Shown here: piece by piece, positions 1-8,813 of the stretch
Position numbering within the stretch: the stretch's first letter is position 1
How the letters are laid out: each line of letters opens with the position of its first letter
Source of the DNA: Bacteroidales bacterium
Lineage (GTDB): Bacteria; Bacteroidota; Bacteroidia; Bacteroidales; P3
Direction: 5' to 3'
Assembly: GCA_017960475.1 (NCBI GenBank)
Contig: JAGCZH010000038.1
Coordinates: 21,600-85,599 of the forward strand
DNA length: 64,000 bases
Notes under the pieces: model-generated
Told to the model about the DNA's origin: nothing
Databases searched by the model: none
Seen by the model: only the letters and a program-made list of their open reading frames with translations
Position numbers and translations under genes: made by a program

Positions 1-923
1 ATTTCCTTAAAACTGCCGTTGTGGACAGATGGGCTCTGCTGCTGGCATCGATAATTACTGAGCGCTATCCCGATCAGACCTTTGCCCGTCGCAGCTATGA
101 GGTTGAGAACACCGTCGATATCGACGCTGCTTATTGCTATAGACATAAAGGTATTTTCAGGACCCTCTTTGGCATGGGACGTGACTTGGTATCGAAAAAC
201 AACGAGGGATTGTTTAGAAAGCGTATGCGTGTCTTGCTGCGCCGCGAGCCTGACCCGTTCGACACTTTTGACTTCATTATTGACGTTAATCAGCAGCATG
301 CGGGGATGAGGCTGATGTTCTTCCCGCTTATGGCCGACTATAATGTCAACGACAAACCTATTTCCTATCAGAATGACGAATTCCGCACTTTATTGAAACA
401 CCTTTCCGACAACGCCAGAATGGGTCTCCATGCCTCATATGCCTCCGCCGACAACACAGCTCTTATCGCCGTGGAATCAGAACGCCTTTCCTCGATATTG
501 CACAGGCCGACAAAGAGAAACCGCTACCATTTTTTACGTCTCCGATTGCCAGCATCCTACACGGCGTTGATTAACGAGGGCATATTGCACGACTATACCA
601 TGGGTTATGCCGACCAACCTGGATTTCGTGCGGGTACGGGATCGACCTATCCTTTCTTTGACTTGGAAAGTGACAGCGAGACCCCACTTATGGTTCATCC
701 TTTTGTTGCTATGGACTCCACATTTTACTACTATCTGAAAAACACTCCGGAGGAGGCCGAGATCGTTTATCGTCAGCTTATTGATGAAACCATTGCTGTC
801 GGCGGCACGCTTTCTCTGCTTTGGCACAACCAAAGCTTGTGTGAGGATTTTGGTTGGAAGGGTTGGAGCGACCTTTACAAAAGGGTGCTGGATTATGCTG
901 ACGGAAAGAACAGAGCGACTTAA
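1..923 (+). CDS. Polysaccharide deacetylase-like protein, 5' end cut by window
   Basis: The reading frame is open through the first base of the window, so the N-terminus is missing; a GTG at 21 is only the first possible start inside the window. The visible ~300 residues resemble the Bacteroidetes family that joins a DUF7033-type region to a polysaccharide deacetylase-like (NodB-related) barrel: there is an early 'DIDAAYCY' acidic patch, a 'GLHASY' segment where these proteins have a metal-site histidine (usually G-I/L-H-P/A-S-Y), 'DYTMGYADQPGFRAGT' and a late 'LLWHNQSL' stretch. These motifs are recalled from the family, not from a search. The role would be a carbohydrate deacetylase, probably in cell-envelope polysaccharide work. 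It is followed 61 bp later by kdsC, another envelope sugar gene, in the same direction. The substrate cannot be told. Confidence 0.7.
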   Translation, partial: FLKTAVVDRWALLLASIITERYPDQTFARRSYEVENTVDIDAAYCYRHKGIFRTLFGMGRDLVSKNNEGLFRKRMRVLLRREPDPFDTFDFIIDVNQQHAGMRLMFFPLMADYNVNDKPISYQNDEFRTLLKHLSDNARMGLHASYASADNTALIAVESERLSSILHRPTKRNRYHFLRLRLPASYTALINEGILHDYTMGYADQPGFRAGTGSTYPFFDLESDSETPLMVHPFVAMDSTFYYYLKNTPEEAEIVYRQLIDETIAVGGTLSLLWHNQSLCEDFGWKGWSDLYKRVLDYADGKNRAT

Positions 924-984
924 ATAAAGCCCATTCATCATTACCCACTCTCGTTTTCTTTTTTTCAAAAAAAACTTCTGACTC

Positions 985-1503
985 ATGAATTACAAATCCA
1001 AACTTCACGATATCAAAGCTTTTGTTTTCGATTTTGACGGTGTCATGACTGATGGTAGCGTGTGGATGTATGCCGACCGTGAAACCGTTCGTTGTGGCAA
1101 CATCAAAGATGGTTATGCGATTCAGTATGCCGTCAAAAAAGGATATCTGATAGCCCTGATCTCTGGCGCTACTTCGTTGAGCATCAACAACCGTATGGAA
1201 TCCCTCGGAGTCACTCATATTTACACGGGTTGTGCGAACAAAATGGAGACATATCGCAAATTCCTTGCGGCCAACAACCTCGACGAGAAACAAGTGCTAT
1301 GCATGGGTGACGATATTCCTGATTATGAAATCATGAGCCATTGTGGAGTGGCCGCATGTCCTTCCGATGCCGCTGTCGAGATAAAAGAGATCTCCGACTA
1401 CATCTCTATCTATGCCGGTGGGAAAGGCTGTGTGCGTGATGTCATTGAGCAGACTCTGCGGCTGCATGGACAATGGTTCCATTCCGATGCCCTAAATTGG
1501 TAG
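985..1503 (+). CDS. kdsC: 3-deoxy-D-manno-octulosonate 8-phosphate phosphatase
   Basis: A 172-residue HAD-superfamily phosphatase of the short, capless KdsC type. Motif I is at residues 16-24 (DFDGVMTDG, nucleophile D16, acid/base D18). Motif IV is at 108-113 (GDDIPD), the Mg2+ site. The length equals the usual KdsC length (about 170-180). KdsC removes phosphate from KDO-8-P to give KDO for the lipid A inner core, in the cytoplasm. It lies between an envelope polysaccharide gene and an RlpA-like gene, with only 3 bp to the next gene, which suggests co-transcription. The ATG follows a T-rich/A-rich leader without a clear Shine-Dalgarno, normal for Bacteroidetes. Confidence 0.9.
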   Translation: MNYKSKLHDIKAFVFDFDGVMTDGSVWMYADRETVRCGNIKDGYAIQYAVKKGYLIALISGATSLSINNRMESLGVTHIYTGCANKMETYRKFLAANNLDEKQVLCMGDDIPDYEIMSHCGVAACPSDAAVEIKEISDYISIYAGGKGCVRDVIEQTLRLHGQWFHSDALNW

Positions 1504-1506
1504 CTT

Positions 1507-2250
1507 ATGCATATTTCAAAACATCTGGCGATACTGTTCACCTTGCTCACTCTTTTTGTGCCGAGGACACTTCTCGCCCAAAATGTCTCTTCCACCGATA
1601 CCGTCTCTGTGCATTCCATGCGCGGCACTTTTTATAGTGATCGTTTCGTGGGCCGCAAGACCAGCAGCGGCGAGATTTTCAGTCAGAACAAATATACCGC
1701 CGCGCATCATACGTATAAGTTTGGCACCCTTCTGCTTGTCACTAATCCCAAAAACGGCAAGCAGGTCATTGTCCGTATCAACGACCGTTGTCCGAAAGCG
1801 AATGTGCTGGATATGACAAGCAAGGCCGCCAAGCAGATCGGAGTCCAGTCTCATACCGTCCATGTGCAAGTGCTTCCCCCTCGACATTACAGTGTTTGGA
1901 AAAACCAGCATGAACTACTGGATATCCTCTCGCAAGGTCGTATGTTGGAGTATCTTAAATCGTCGGTGTCAGAGCCGTCAAAGCCCACACTACCTCAGGA
2001 TCAGTTTGAGGATGACGAGAAAACATTGTATGACTTGGAGCTCTTTTCCGCCGCCAATCGCTCTGTCGCCAAAACAAAACTGGTACATCTGCCCTTCGCT
2101 TATCAGGACAAGGTTGTTTTTCGTGACAATGCCGCCTCCGGTGGAGTGACAATTTTACTACAACTCTCAATGACAAAAAACAGGATTAAGAAGTCCAAAT
2201 TGGAACTTCAATCCATGTTTCCGGAGTTGAAAATCATTCCCTCCAAGTAA
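1507..2250 (+). CDS. RlpA-like double-psi beta-barrel protein, exported
   Basis: A 247-residue protein beginning with a Sec signal peptide (hydrophobic residues ~7-24, cut near LLAQ). Residues ~37-120 form an RlpA-type double-psi beta-barrel: 'GTFYSDRFVGRKTSSGE', 'AAHHTYKFGTLLLVTNPKNG', and 'VRINDRCP...LDMTSKAAKQIG', which cover the conserved acidic and basic residues of septal-ring lytic transglycosylase RlpA. The rest (~130-247) is not recognised and could be a peptidoglycan-binding tail, although I see no clear SPOR motif. RlpA enzymes cut denuded glycan strands in the periplasm; the activity of Bacteroidales members is not certain. The start is 3 bp after kdsC. Confidence 0.8.
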   Translation: MHISKHLAILFTLLTLFVPRTLLAQNVSSTDTVSVHSMRGTFYSDRFVGRKTSSGEIFSQNKYTAAHHTYKFGTLLLVTNPKNGKQVIVRINDRCPKANVLDMTSKAAKQIGVQSHTVHVQVLPPRHYSVWKNQHELLDILSQGRMLEYLKSSVSEPSKPTLPQDQFEDDEKTLYDLELFSAANRSVAKTKLVHLPFAYQDKVVFRDNAASGGVTILLQLSMTKNRIKKSKLELQSMFPELKIIPSK

Positions 2251-2311
2251 AAATCGTTTTATTTGTTGATTTATAGTATGTAAGATATCTATTTGATAAT
2301 TTTTTTTAAAA

Positions 2312-2346
2312 AAAATGTTATAAATAGATTATTCTTACTATCTTTG
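2312..2346 (+). promoter_or_regulatory. Predicted Bacteroidetes promoter for the T9SS cluster
   Basis: A TATCTTTG box at 2339-2346 matches the Bacteroidetes -7 consensus TAnnTTTG. The -33 region ~20 bp upstream (AATGTT) is only a weak match to TTTG. The box lies about 100 bp before the porP start. Just downstream, 8-bp arms TTACTTTG (2358-2365) and CAAAGTAA (2382-2389) form an inverted repeat that could be a leader hairpin or operator. Confidence 0.55.
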
Positions 2347-2446
2347 CATGTCAAAACTTACTTTGTAATGGGATAACCACGCAAAGTAATTTTGCATGTA
2401 TTTTATTGAAATAAAGCTTTATAAATATAATAACTACTTTCAAAAC

Positions 2447-3463
2447 ATGAAAATCGAAATCAAAAAAAACATATCAATTCTCCTATTGATATTGGGATTT
2501 TCATGTGTTGGTCATGCTCAACAGGAGGTACAATTTTCGCAATATATGTTCAATCGTCTTGCTGTGAACCCGGCCTATGCTGGTAGTTCCGGTTCGATGT
2601 GCGGTTCTTTGATGTATCGCGGACAGTGGTTAGGGCTCCGTCTTGACGCACCAACACCAGGTGGTGATGCCGGTTCTCTGCCGACAGACTATCTTTTCTC
2701 TTTCGACTCCCCTGTCAAAATTCTTCACGGCGGTCTCGGCTTGACTCTCTTCGCCGACAAAATCGGCTATAACTCGACCGTGAGCGGCTCTGTCGACTAT
2801 GCTTTCCGCATCTACTGGGGGCCGGGAAACCTCTCCGCAGGTATCGAAGGCAACTTCTATAGCATCACTCGTCAAGGTGGACTTTTCGGTTACGACGACT
2901 TGTCCGGCAACCCCAACGAAATACCGACCTCATCCAGCGACCCTCTCCTGAACAATGAGGAGGTCAGCGATTTCCTTATTGACGCATCCCTGGGTCTCTA
3001 CTACCAAGTGCCAGGTTCATACTATTTCGGACTCTCTCTCAAAAACTTCCTCGGCGCCCGTAGCGAGGAGCTCAACTTCCAGACATCACGAGTTCTATAT
3101 CTCTTGGGCGGCTATGAATATGTTATACCTTCCAACCCCTCTTTCCGCCTCAAGCCTTCGGCACTCATACGTACTGCCAACTTCTCGGTGTTCCAGTTCG
3201 ATGTCTCTTGCCTGCTGGAATATCAGAACCTCTTCTGGGGCGGTGTAAGCTATCGTTTCCAAGACGCCATCTCTATCCTTGGCGGTCTCAACTGGAACAA
3301 GATGAAGATCGGCCTCGCTTATGACTTGACAACAAGCAAGCTGGGTGTGTATAAGACTGGATTCAGCTTCGGTTCCCTCGAGGCATACCTCCGCTATTGC
3401 TTCAAGATTATAATCCCTCCAAAACTGCCTTCTGTTTATCAGAATACTCGCTATCTTTTGTAA
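2447..3463 (+). CDS. porP: PorP/SprF family T9SS outer-membrane protein
   Basis: A 338-residue outer-membrane protein. I chose the ATG at 2447, not an upstream ATG at 2396, because it starts a clean signal peptide (KKNISILLLILGFSCVGHAQ). The mature N-terminus 'QEVQFSQYMFNRLAVNPAYAGSSG' is the signature of the PorP/SprF family. The rest alternates like a beta-barrel and ends in an outer-membrane-like strand region. PorP/SprF proteins work with PorK/L/M/N and, in some species, anchor or export surface proteins. The gene leads the gldK-L-M-N cluster, which is the usual order. A 184-bp gap separates it from gldK, holding a repeated TGTTTACGT motif but no gene. Confidence 0.92.
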   Translation: MKIEIKKNISILLLILGFSCVGHAQQEVQFSQYMFNRLAVNPAYAGSSGSMCGSLMYRGQWLGLRLDAPTPGGDAGSLPTDYLFSFDSPVKILHGGLGLTLFADKIGYNSTVSGSVDYAFRIYWGPGNLSAGIEGNFYSITRQGGLFGYDDLSGNPNEIPTSSSDPLLNNEEVSDFLIDASLGLYYQVPGSYYFGLSLKNFLGARSEELNFQTSRVLYLLGGYEYVIPSNPSFRLKPSALIRTANFSVFQFDVSCLLEYQNLFWGGVSYRFQDAISILGGLNWNKMKIGLAYDLTTSKLGVYKTGFSFGSLEAYLRYCFKIIIPPKLPSVYQNTRYLL

Positions 3464-3647
3464 TGTTTACGTCAATAAACGAAACCTTTTGATAGATGTT
3501 TACGTTTAAGTGCAGAAAAGATTTATTATAGACACTCTTGAATAAGATTAATAAGGATTTATCGCTATTATATTAATAAAGATTTTTCTAATAAATATCA
3601 GACACTATCCATTCTTCTCTAATTTCGAAAAATAATAAATATTCAAT

Positions 3648-5006
3648 ATGAAAAAGTTTTTTTTCTTACTCGCAGGAGTTGTTTTGTTGTGGAGCTGTGG
3701 CTCTTCTGACAAAGGTGAACTCGTAGGTGTGCAGAACCGCCCCATTTTTGAGGATATCGACCTCAAGGGCATGGTCTTCATCAACCAAGGCAATTTCAGT
3801 ATGGGCGCTGGCACTCAGAATGCCACTTATGGCACCCCTCCCCAGCCTAGAACCATGCAGGTGAGTTCCTATTTCATGGATGAGACTGAGATAACCAACA
3901 ACGAATACCGCCAATTCGTTAATTGGGTCGTCGACTCAATAGCACGCCGCATGCTCGGTGAGGCTGGTATCGACGGCTTCCTTATTGAGGAAGACGAATA
4001 TGGTGAGCCCCTCGAACCCGCAATCCTCAACAAGAAGGAGAAAATCCGCTGGGACGAGCAGGAAACCCGCGAGGCTTTGGAAGACCTTTATCTGCCAGAG
4101 AAAGACCGCTTCTATCGCCGTCGTACCATCGACCCTGCCAAGCTTAACTATGAATATTACTGGATTGACTACGCTGAGGCCTCAAAGAAAGAAGCCAACA
4201 CAGCTGTTAAGGATGAATACAAGGGTACCATGTTCGCCCCACGTCCCAAAGGTTTGAACAACCGTTCCTCCCTTATCAAACGCGAGGTCGTAAACATCTA
4301 TCCCGACACCCTTTGCTGGGTTCACGACTATACCTATAGCATGAACGAGGATTTTACACGCCAATACTTCACATCTCCCGCTTACGACAACTATCCCGTT
4401 GTCGGTATCAGCTGGGTTCAGGCCAAGGCTTTCTGTGTTTGGCGTTCCAACTATTTGAACCAGTATCTCGAATCTATCGATTATACTCAGATGAACGACT
4501 TCCGTCTGCCCACCGAGGCTGAATGGGAGTACGCTGCCCGTGGCGGTATCGCTGGTGAAAGCTATCCTTGGGGCGGTCCTTACGTACGCAATCCCAACGG
4601 CTGCTTCCTGGCTAACTATGAGCCTCTGAAGGGCGCCTACGACGATGATGGCGGCGTCAAGACCCTCATGGTCGGTCACTATGCTCCTAACGACTACGGT
4701 CTCTATGATATGTCTGGCAATGTATCTGAGTGGTGTCTGGACGCTTACAACAACTCCACCTATGTTGTCGCTAACGCCCTCTCACCTTACTACAACTACA
4801 ATGCCAAGGACGACGCTTCGCCGGCAATGAAACGTAAAGTCATTCGTGGCGGTTCATGGAAAGACCAGAAATATTTCATCCAGGTTCAGACTCGCTCCTA
4901 TGAGTATCAGGACACCGCCAAGTCATATATCGGTTTCCGTTGCGTACAGCCTTACTTGGGCCGCGTCAAGGGCGACAACCTGAAATCTGCTTCCAATGTC
5001 TATTAA
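3648..5006 (+). CDS. gldK: T9SS/gliding lipoprotein GldK (PorK)
   Basis: A 452-residue outer-membrane lipoprotein: residues 1-17 form a lipoprotein signal with lipobox LLWSC (C17). From ~residue 40 it has the formylglycine-generating-enzyme (sulfatase-modifying factor) fold seen in GldK: 'GMVFINQGNFSMG', 'EITNNEYRQFVNW', 'PVVGISWVQAKAFCVWRSNY', 'RLPTEAEWEYAARGG', 'YDMSGNVSEWCLD', 'VIRGGSWKD' and 'IGFRC'. A long insert (~100-230) between the first two blocks is normal in GldK. GldK and GldN form the periplasmic ring of the T9SS below the outer membrane. It keeps the standard place before gldL. Confidence 0.95.
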   Translation: MKKFFFLLAGVVLLWSCGSSDKGELVGVQNRPIFEDIDLKGMVFINQGNFSMGAGTQNATYGTPPQPRTMQVSSYFMDETEITNNEYRQFVNWVVDSIARRMLGEAGIDGFLIEEDEYGEPLEPAILNKKEKIRWDEQETREALEDLYLPEKDRFYRRRTIDPAKLNYEYYWIDYAEASKKEANTAVKDEYKGTMFAPRPKGLNNRSSLIKREVVNIYPDTLCWVHDYTYSMNEDFTRQYFTSPAYDNYPVVGISWVQAKAFCVWRSNYLNQYLESIDYTQMNDFRLPTEAEWEYAARGGIAGESYPWGGPYVRNPNGCFLANYEPLKGAYDDDGGVKTLMVGHYAPNDYGLYDMSGNVSEWCLDAYNNSTYVVANALSPYYNYNAKDDASPAMKRKVIRGGSWKDQKYFIQVQTRSYEYQDTAKSYIGFRCVQPYLGRVKGDNLKSASNVY

Positions 5007-5105
5007 TAGTGTGGATGTAAGTTGACATCACCGACATTGTTACTTCCTTTTATTAAAGAAACAATACATTAAAAATAAGTAAACATAATTAAATCAATTT
5101 GAATT

Positions 5106-6002
5106 ATGAGTAAATTAGACAATTTTGTTCGTAGTAAGGGTTATAAGAACTTCATGAGCAAACTGTATGGATGGGGTGCCTCGGCAGTTATTATCGGCGC
5201 TTTGTTCAAAATCAACCACTGGCCTGGCGCCACTGCTATGCTTGTCGTAGGTATGGGTACAGAGTCCCTCATCTTCTTCCTCTCAGCTTTCGAGCCACTC
5301 CACATCGAGTGGGATTGGAGCCTTGTGTATCCCGAGCTCGCTGGCATGAAAGACGGAGGCATTGAGGATGTCACACCCGGTGCCAAAGGTGAATCGGTTA
5401 CCGAGGAACTTGACCGTATGCTTGCTGAAGCCAAGATAGGTCCGGATCTTGTTGAGCGACTTGGCCATGGAATGGAGAATCTCGCCAATTCCGCCAACTC
5501 TCTTAACAATATGACCACCGCTGTGGCTGCTACCGACAAATTTGTCACCAATATGGATGTCGCTGCCGAAGCTGTCAGCGACCTGTCGGCTGCTTACAAA
5601 CGTACCACAGACTCTATCAACCATGACTTTGATCTTTCATCGTCATATTCTGAGAGCCTCAAAGGTGCTACCGCCGCAGTTACCAATCTCTCTAATATCT
5701 ACCAGGAAACCGCACAGACCCTGCGTGCTGGCGACACTTCCTACGTCGACGAACTCAAGAAGATGGCTTCCAGCCTCTCTTCTATCAACGCCATGTACGA
5801 ACTTCAGATGCAGAACTCCACTTCTCAGCTCGAAGCTACCAAGGAGGTTCAGGAACGCATGCAAAGCATGGTGGCCAACTTCGCCGAATCCGCCGAAGGT
5901 GTCCTCAAGTACAAAGAACAGGTCGACGCTCTCACCCGCAAGGTTGCCGAACTCAACAACGTCTATGGCAACATGCTGGCTGCAATGCAGACCCGCGTCT
6001 GA
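5106..6002 (+). CDS. gldL: T9SS motor protein GldL (PorL)
   Basis: A 298-residue inner-membrane protein. Residues ~19-35 and ~42-58 are two membrane helices around the family signature 'ALFKINHWPGA'. The C-terminal two thirds is cytoplasmic and helical, rich in Ala/Asn/Ser with coiled-coil spacing ('LKGATAAVTNLSNIYQETAQTL'). GldL with GldM forms the proton-driven motor that powers type IX secretion and, in gliders, motility. A conserved membrane glutamate needed for proton flow lies in the second helix region ('GTESLIFFLSAFEP'). It is 99 bp after gldK and 164 bp before gldM. Confidence 0.95.
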   Translation: MSKLDNFVRSKGYKNFMSKLYGWGASAVIIGALFKINHWPGATAMLVVGMGTESLIFFLSAFEPLHIEWDWSLVYPELAGMKDGGIEDVTPGAKGESVTEELDRMLAEAKIGPDLVERLGHGMENLANSANSLNNMTTAVAATDKFVTNMDVAAEAVSDLSAAYKRTTDSINHDFDLSSSYSESLKGATAAVTNLSNIYQETAQTLRAGDTSYVDELKKMASSLSSINAMYELQMQNSTSQLEATKEVQERMQSMVANFAESAEGVLKYKEQVDALTRKVAELNNVYGNMLAAMQTRV

Positions 6003-6166
6003 TGTCCGACGGAACGTCGCTTGATTCGAGGATCTGAAGATTTGATATTGTTTTGATACTATTGTCTTTCACTTGTAAATAAAAAAGATTGAATCCGAAA
6101 ATCAGCACTTCCGATTGTAAGTTTTCAGAATTTCAACAAATGGTAGAATTTATAAAAAGATAGAAT

Positions 6167-7834
6167 ATGGGTGCTACAAATTGCCCGGAAACCCCGAGGC
6201 AAAAGATGATTGCAATGATGTACCTCGTGTACACCGCCCTTCTGGCTCTTAACGTTTCTGTCGAGATTCTCAACGGATTCGTTACCGTGGGCGATGCTAT
6301 GAACGAGTCTAACAAAAATATTGAAACCCAGATTTACGAGGCTTATGACCTTTTCAACCAGGCTCTCGCCGCTGACTCGGTCAAGTCGGTGGCTTACTAC
6401 GAGGCCGCTATGAAAATCAAGAGTTACTCCGACTCTTTGAAGAACCTTATCGATGACAGCCGCTATGGCTTCATCTGCTATGTTCAGGATAAGGCCGAGG
6501 TTGTTACCCACAAAGATGGAAAAACCTCAAAACGTGTTATCCCTCTTAAAAACGGTGATACTCCTTTGCTCGACAGTGCAAGAGTCGCCCTCGATTTGGG
6601 TGGTCTTACCATTATCGACAAGAAGGACAATACCGATATGGGTACGCAATACTTCTATGGCAACAGCGAATCTCCCGATGGCAAGGCTATCGATATCAAG
6701 AAAGCCATTATCGACTATAAGAAAAAGGTGGCTGCCATCTTCCAAGACACCAATCTCACTCACGACACTGTCGAGGTTAACTTCGGTATGAATGTCGAGG
6801 GCGAGTTCTGGAGCTCTCATGCCGGCCACATGGTCAATTGGGAGGAATACAACTTCGATGGCGCCATTGCTGTGGCTGACATCGTTTGTCTGTCACGTAT
6901 GAAATCCGAGCTTATGAATGCTGAATACGATGCTATCAAAAAGCTCTTCGGCATGATAGGCAAAGAGGACTTCAAATTTGACCAGATCGCCGCCATCTGC
7001 CGCCCCACCTCGAGCTATGTCATCCAGGGTGGCAAATATGAAATGAAGGTCAATGTCGGCGCTTACGACTCCAAACGCGTCTTCCGCGCCATTATCAATG
7101 GCCAGGAATATCATAGCGGTCCTGATGGCTCTATCACCTATACCGCAGGCGCTGGCGCTCCCGGCGAGCGCAAGGTCCATGGTACCGTCTACATGGTCAA
7201 GGATGGCCGTGAGGAGGCCTATCCTTTCGACGAGAGCTATTTCGTGGCGGCTCCAGTGGCTGTCATCGAGCTTAGCAAGATGAATGTTGTTTACAATGGT
7301 ATCGACAACCCCGTCTCCATTGGTGTACCTGGTGTCGCCTCAAGAGACGTTACCGCTACAATCACAACCGGCAATGGTACCCTTACAAAAGCCCCTGGCG
7401 ATGGTAATTACATCATCCGCCCCAACAAGATCGGCAAGATGAGCATCCGTGTCACTGCCAAGATTGATGGTCATGTCAAGGATATGGGAACCAAGGAGTA
7501 TCGTGTGAAACGTATTCCCGCCCCTGTTCTTAAGATCGGTAACTTCAAGTCGAACGATCAGGTCACCAAGGCTGAGATTGAGGCCAACCCACAGCTCCGC
7601 GCCGTATTGGAAGACTTCGATTTCCAAATCCCGGCCCCCAAGGTCGCCTCTTTCGAATTCTCAACATCTGCAAACCCGTTGCCTCAGCAGGGCAAGGGCA
7701 GCCGTCTCGACCCCTCTATGCTTAGCAGCGTAAAAAGTCTGAAACGCGGTCAGAAATTCTATATCGAAAATGTGAAGGTCACAACACCTGATGGTGTGTC
7801 GCATTCTCTCACATTGACGCTACGAATGAAATAA
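6167..7834 (+). CDS. gldM: T9SS motor protein GldM (PorM)
   Basis: A 555-residue protein with one N-terminal membrane helix (residues ~14-34, 'MIAMMYLVYTALLALNVSVEI') preceded by the family's typical 'NCPETPRQKM' start. The large periplasmic part has the four-domain build of GldM (D1 helical, D2-D4 Ig-like). GldM spans the periplasm and links the GldL motor to the GldK-GldN ring. Its length is slightly above the ~510-520 residues of well-studied members. It is spaced 21 bp from gldN and probably co-transcribed with it. Confidence 0.95.
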   Translation: MGATNCPETPRQKMIAMMYLVYTALLALNVSVEILNGFVTVGDAMNESNKNIETQIYEAYDLFNQALAADSVKSVAYYEAAMKIKSYSDSLKNLIDDSRYGFICYVQDKAEVVTHKDGKTSKRVIPLKNGDTPLLDSARVALDLGGLTIIDKKDNTDMGTQYFYGNSESPDGKAIDIKKAIIDYKKKVAAIFQDTNLTHDTVEVNFGMNVEGEFWSSHAGHMVNWEEYNFDGAIAVADIVCLSRMKSELMNAEYDAIKKLFGMIGKEDFKFDQIAAICRPTSSYVIQGGKYEMKVNVGAYDSKRVFRAIINGQEYHSGPDGSITYTAGAGAPGERKVHGTVYMVKDGREEAYPFDESYFVAAPVAVIELSKMNVVYNGIDNPVSIGVPGVASRDVTATITTGNGTLTKAPGDGNYIIRPNKIGKMSIRVTAKIDGHVKDMGTKEYRVKRIPAPVLKIGNFKSNDQVTKAEIEANPQLRAVLEDFDFQIPAPKVASFEFSTSANPLPQQGKGSRLDPSMLSSVKSLKRGQKFYIENVKVTTPDGVSHSLTLTLRMK

Positions 7835-7855
7835 AATCATAAAAAACTAAATACA

Positions 7856-8743
7856 ATGAAGAAAGTATTGTTTTGTCTAGGTCTCTTCCTTATGTTTGCC
7901 GGCATTGGCGGCACACAGGCTCAGAATATTATTGAGAGCGACGAGGGTGAGAGCAACTTCAATGACTTCTATAAGAAGGATCAGGTTCAAGGTCGCGAGG
8001 CCATGCCATACGCTTTCCTTCGTGAGTCCGATGTCGTTTGGGAACATTTGGTGTGGAGAACCATCGATTTCCGCGAGAAATTCAACCAGTTCTTCTATTT
8101 CCCGACAGACCCTGATAATGACAATCAAGGACGTGTTAATCTCGTCAACGTTATTAAAAAGGCGCTTGAAAATGGAGAAATTGTAGCTTATAGAACTGAT
8201 GACATGAAAGAGGAGGTGACGTTTGAACAAGCTATAGGTACCTTGGCTAGAGTGGATTCCACTTGGGTGGCTGAGTATGATGAATACGGTGATGAAATCG
8301 GTGGTAAATGGGTTGAGAACCGTCAACAGTTTGAACCTTCCGAAGTCTATTCTGTTAGAATTAAAGAGGCTTGGTATATCGACAAACAAGACACCCGTCA
8401 GAAGGTTCGTATCCTTTCGTTAGGTATTGTATACAATTTCTGCCGTGATCGTGATGGTGAACGTAATTGCTACGATGTTCCTTTGTTCTGGGTGCCTATG
8501 AATGATATGCGTGTCCGCAACGTGCTGGTCAAAAACCTCGCCTATGATGAGCGCAACAGCCATGCCGAACGTTCCTATGACGATATCTTCATTGACCGTT
8601 ATTTTGACAGCTACTGCTATCGTGAAAGCAATGTCATGAATCGTGAGATTTCTGCCTACCTTACCGGTACCGACGCTATTATTGAGTCACAGCGTATCGA
8701 GGACGAAATCTGGGACATTGAATCCGATATGTGGGAATATTAA
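7856..8743 (+). CDS. gldN: T9SS ring protein GldN (PorN), first copy
   Basis: A 295-residue periplasmic protein with a signal peptide (residues 1-22, 'LFCLGLFLMFAGIGGTQAQ'). The family core is clear: 'RESDVVWEHLVWRTIDFREKFNQFFYFP', 'VRIKEAWYIDKQDTRQKVRILSL', 'PLFWVPM' and the end 'SQRIEDEIWDIESDMWEY'. GldN binds GldK to form the ring under the outer membrane. It is the fourth gene of the conserved K-L-M-N order. A strong terminator follows directly, so the main transcript probably stops here. Confidence 0.95.
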   Translation: MKKVLFCLGLFLMFAGIGGTQAQNIIESDEGESNFNDFYKKDQVQGREAMPYAFLRESDVVWEHLVWRTIDFREKFNQFFYFPTDPDNDNQGRVNLVNVIKKALENGEIVAYRTDDMKEEVTFEQAIGTLARVDSTWVAEYDEYGDEIGGKWVENRQQFEPSEVYSVRIKEAWYIDKQDTRQKVRILSLGIVYNFCRDRDGERNCYDVPLFWVPMNDMRVRNVLVKNLAYDERNSHAERSYDDIFIDRYFDSYCYRESNVMNREISAYLTGTDAIIESQRIEDEIWDIESDMWEY

Positions 8744-8764
8744 TTTTTAGCTTAATAGTGTAAC

Positions 8765-8804
8765 AAGAGAGTTGAGGGTCACCAGACTCTCAACTCTCTT
8801 TTCT
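8765..8804 (+). terminator. Intrinsic terminator between the two gldN copies
   Basis: Perfect 12-bp stem: arms AAGAGAGTTGAG (8765-8776) and its complement (8789-8800), a 12-nt loop, then a T-rich run TTCTTTT. It sits 22 bp after gldN and inside the longest reading frame of the second copy, which is why that gene's start was moved downstream. Confidence 0.85.
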
Positions 8805-8813
8805 TTTCCCGTT

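Noticed and set aside
8772..8813. TTG start at 8772 for the second gldN copy
   Set aside because: It lies within the terminator stem and gives an N-terminus without a direct signal peptide; GTG 8814 fits better.
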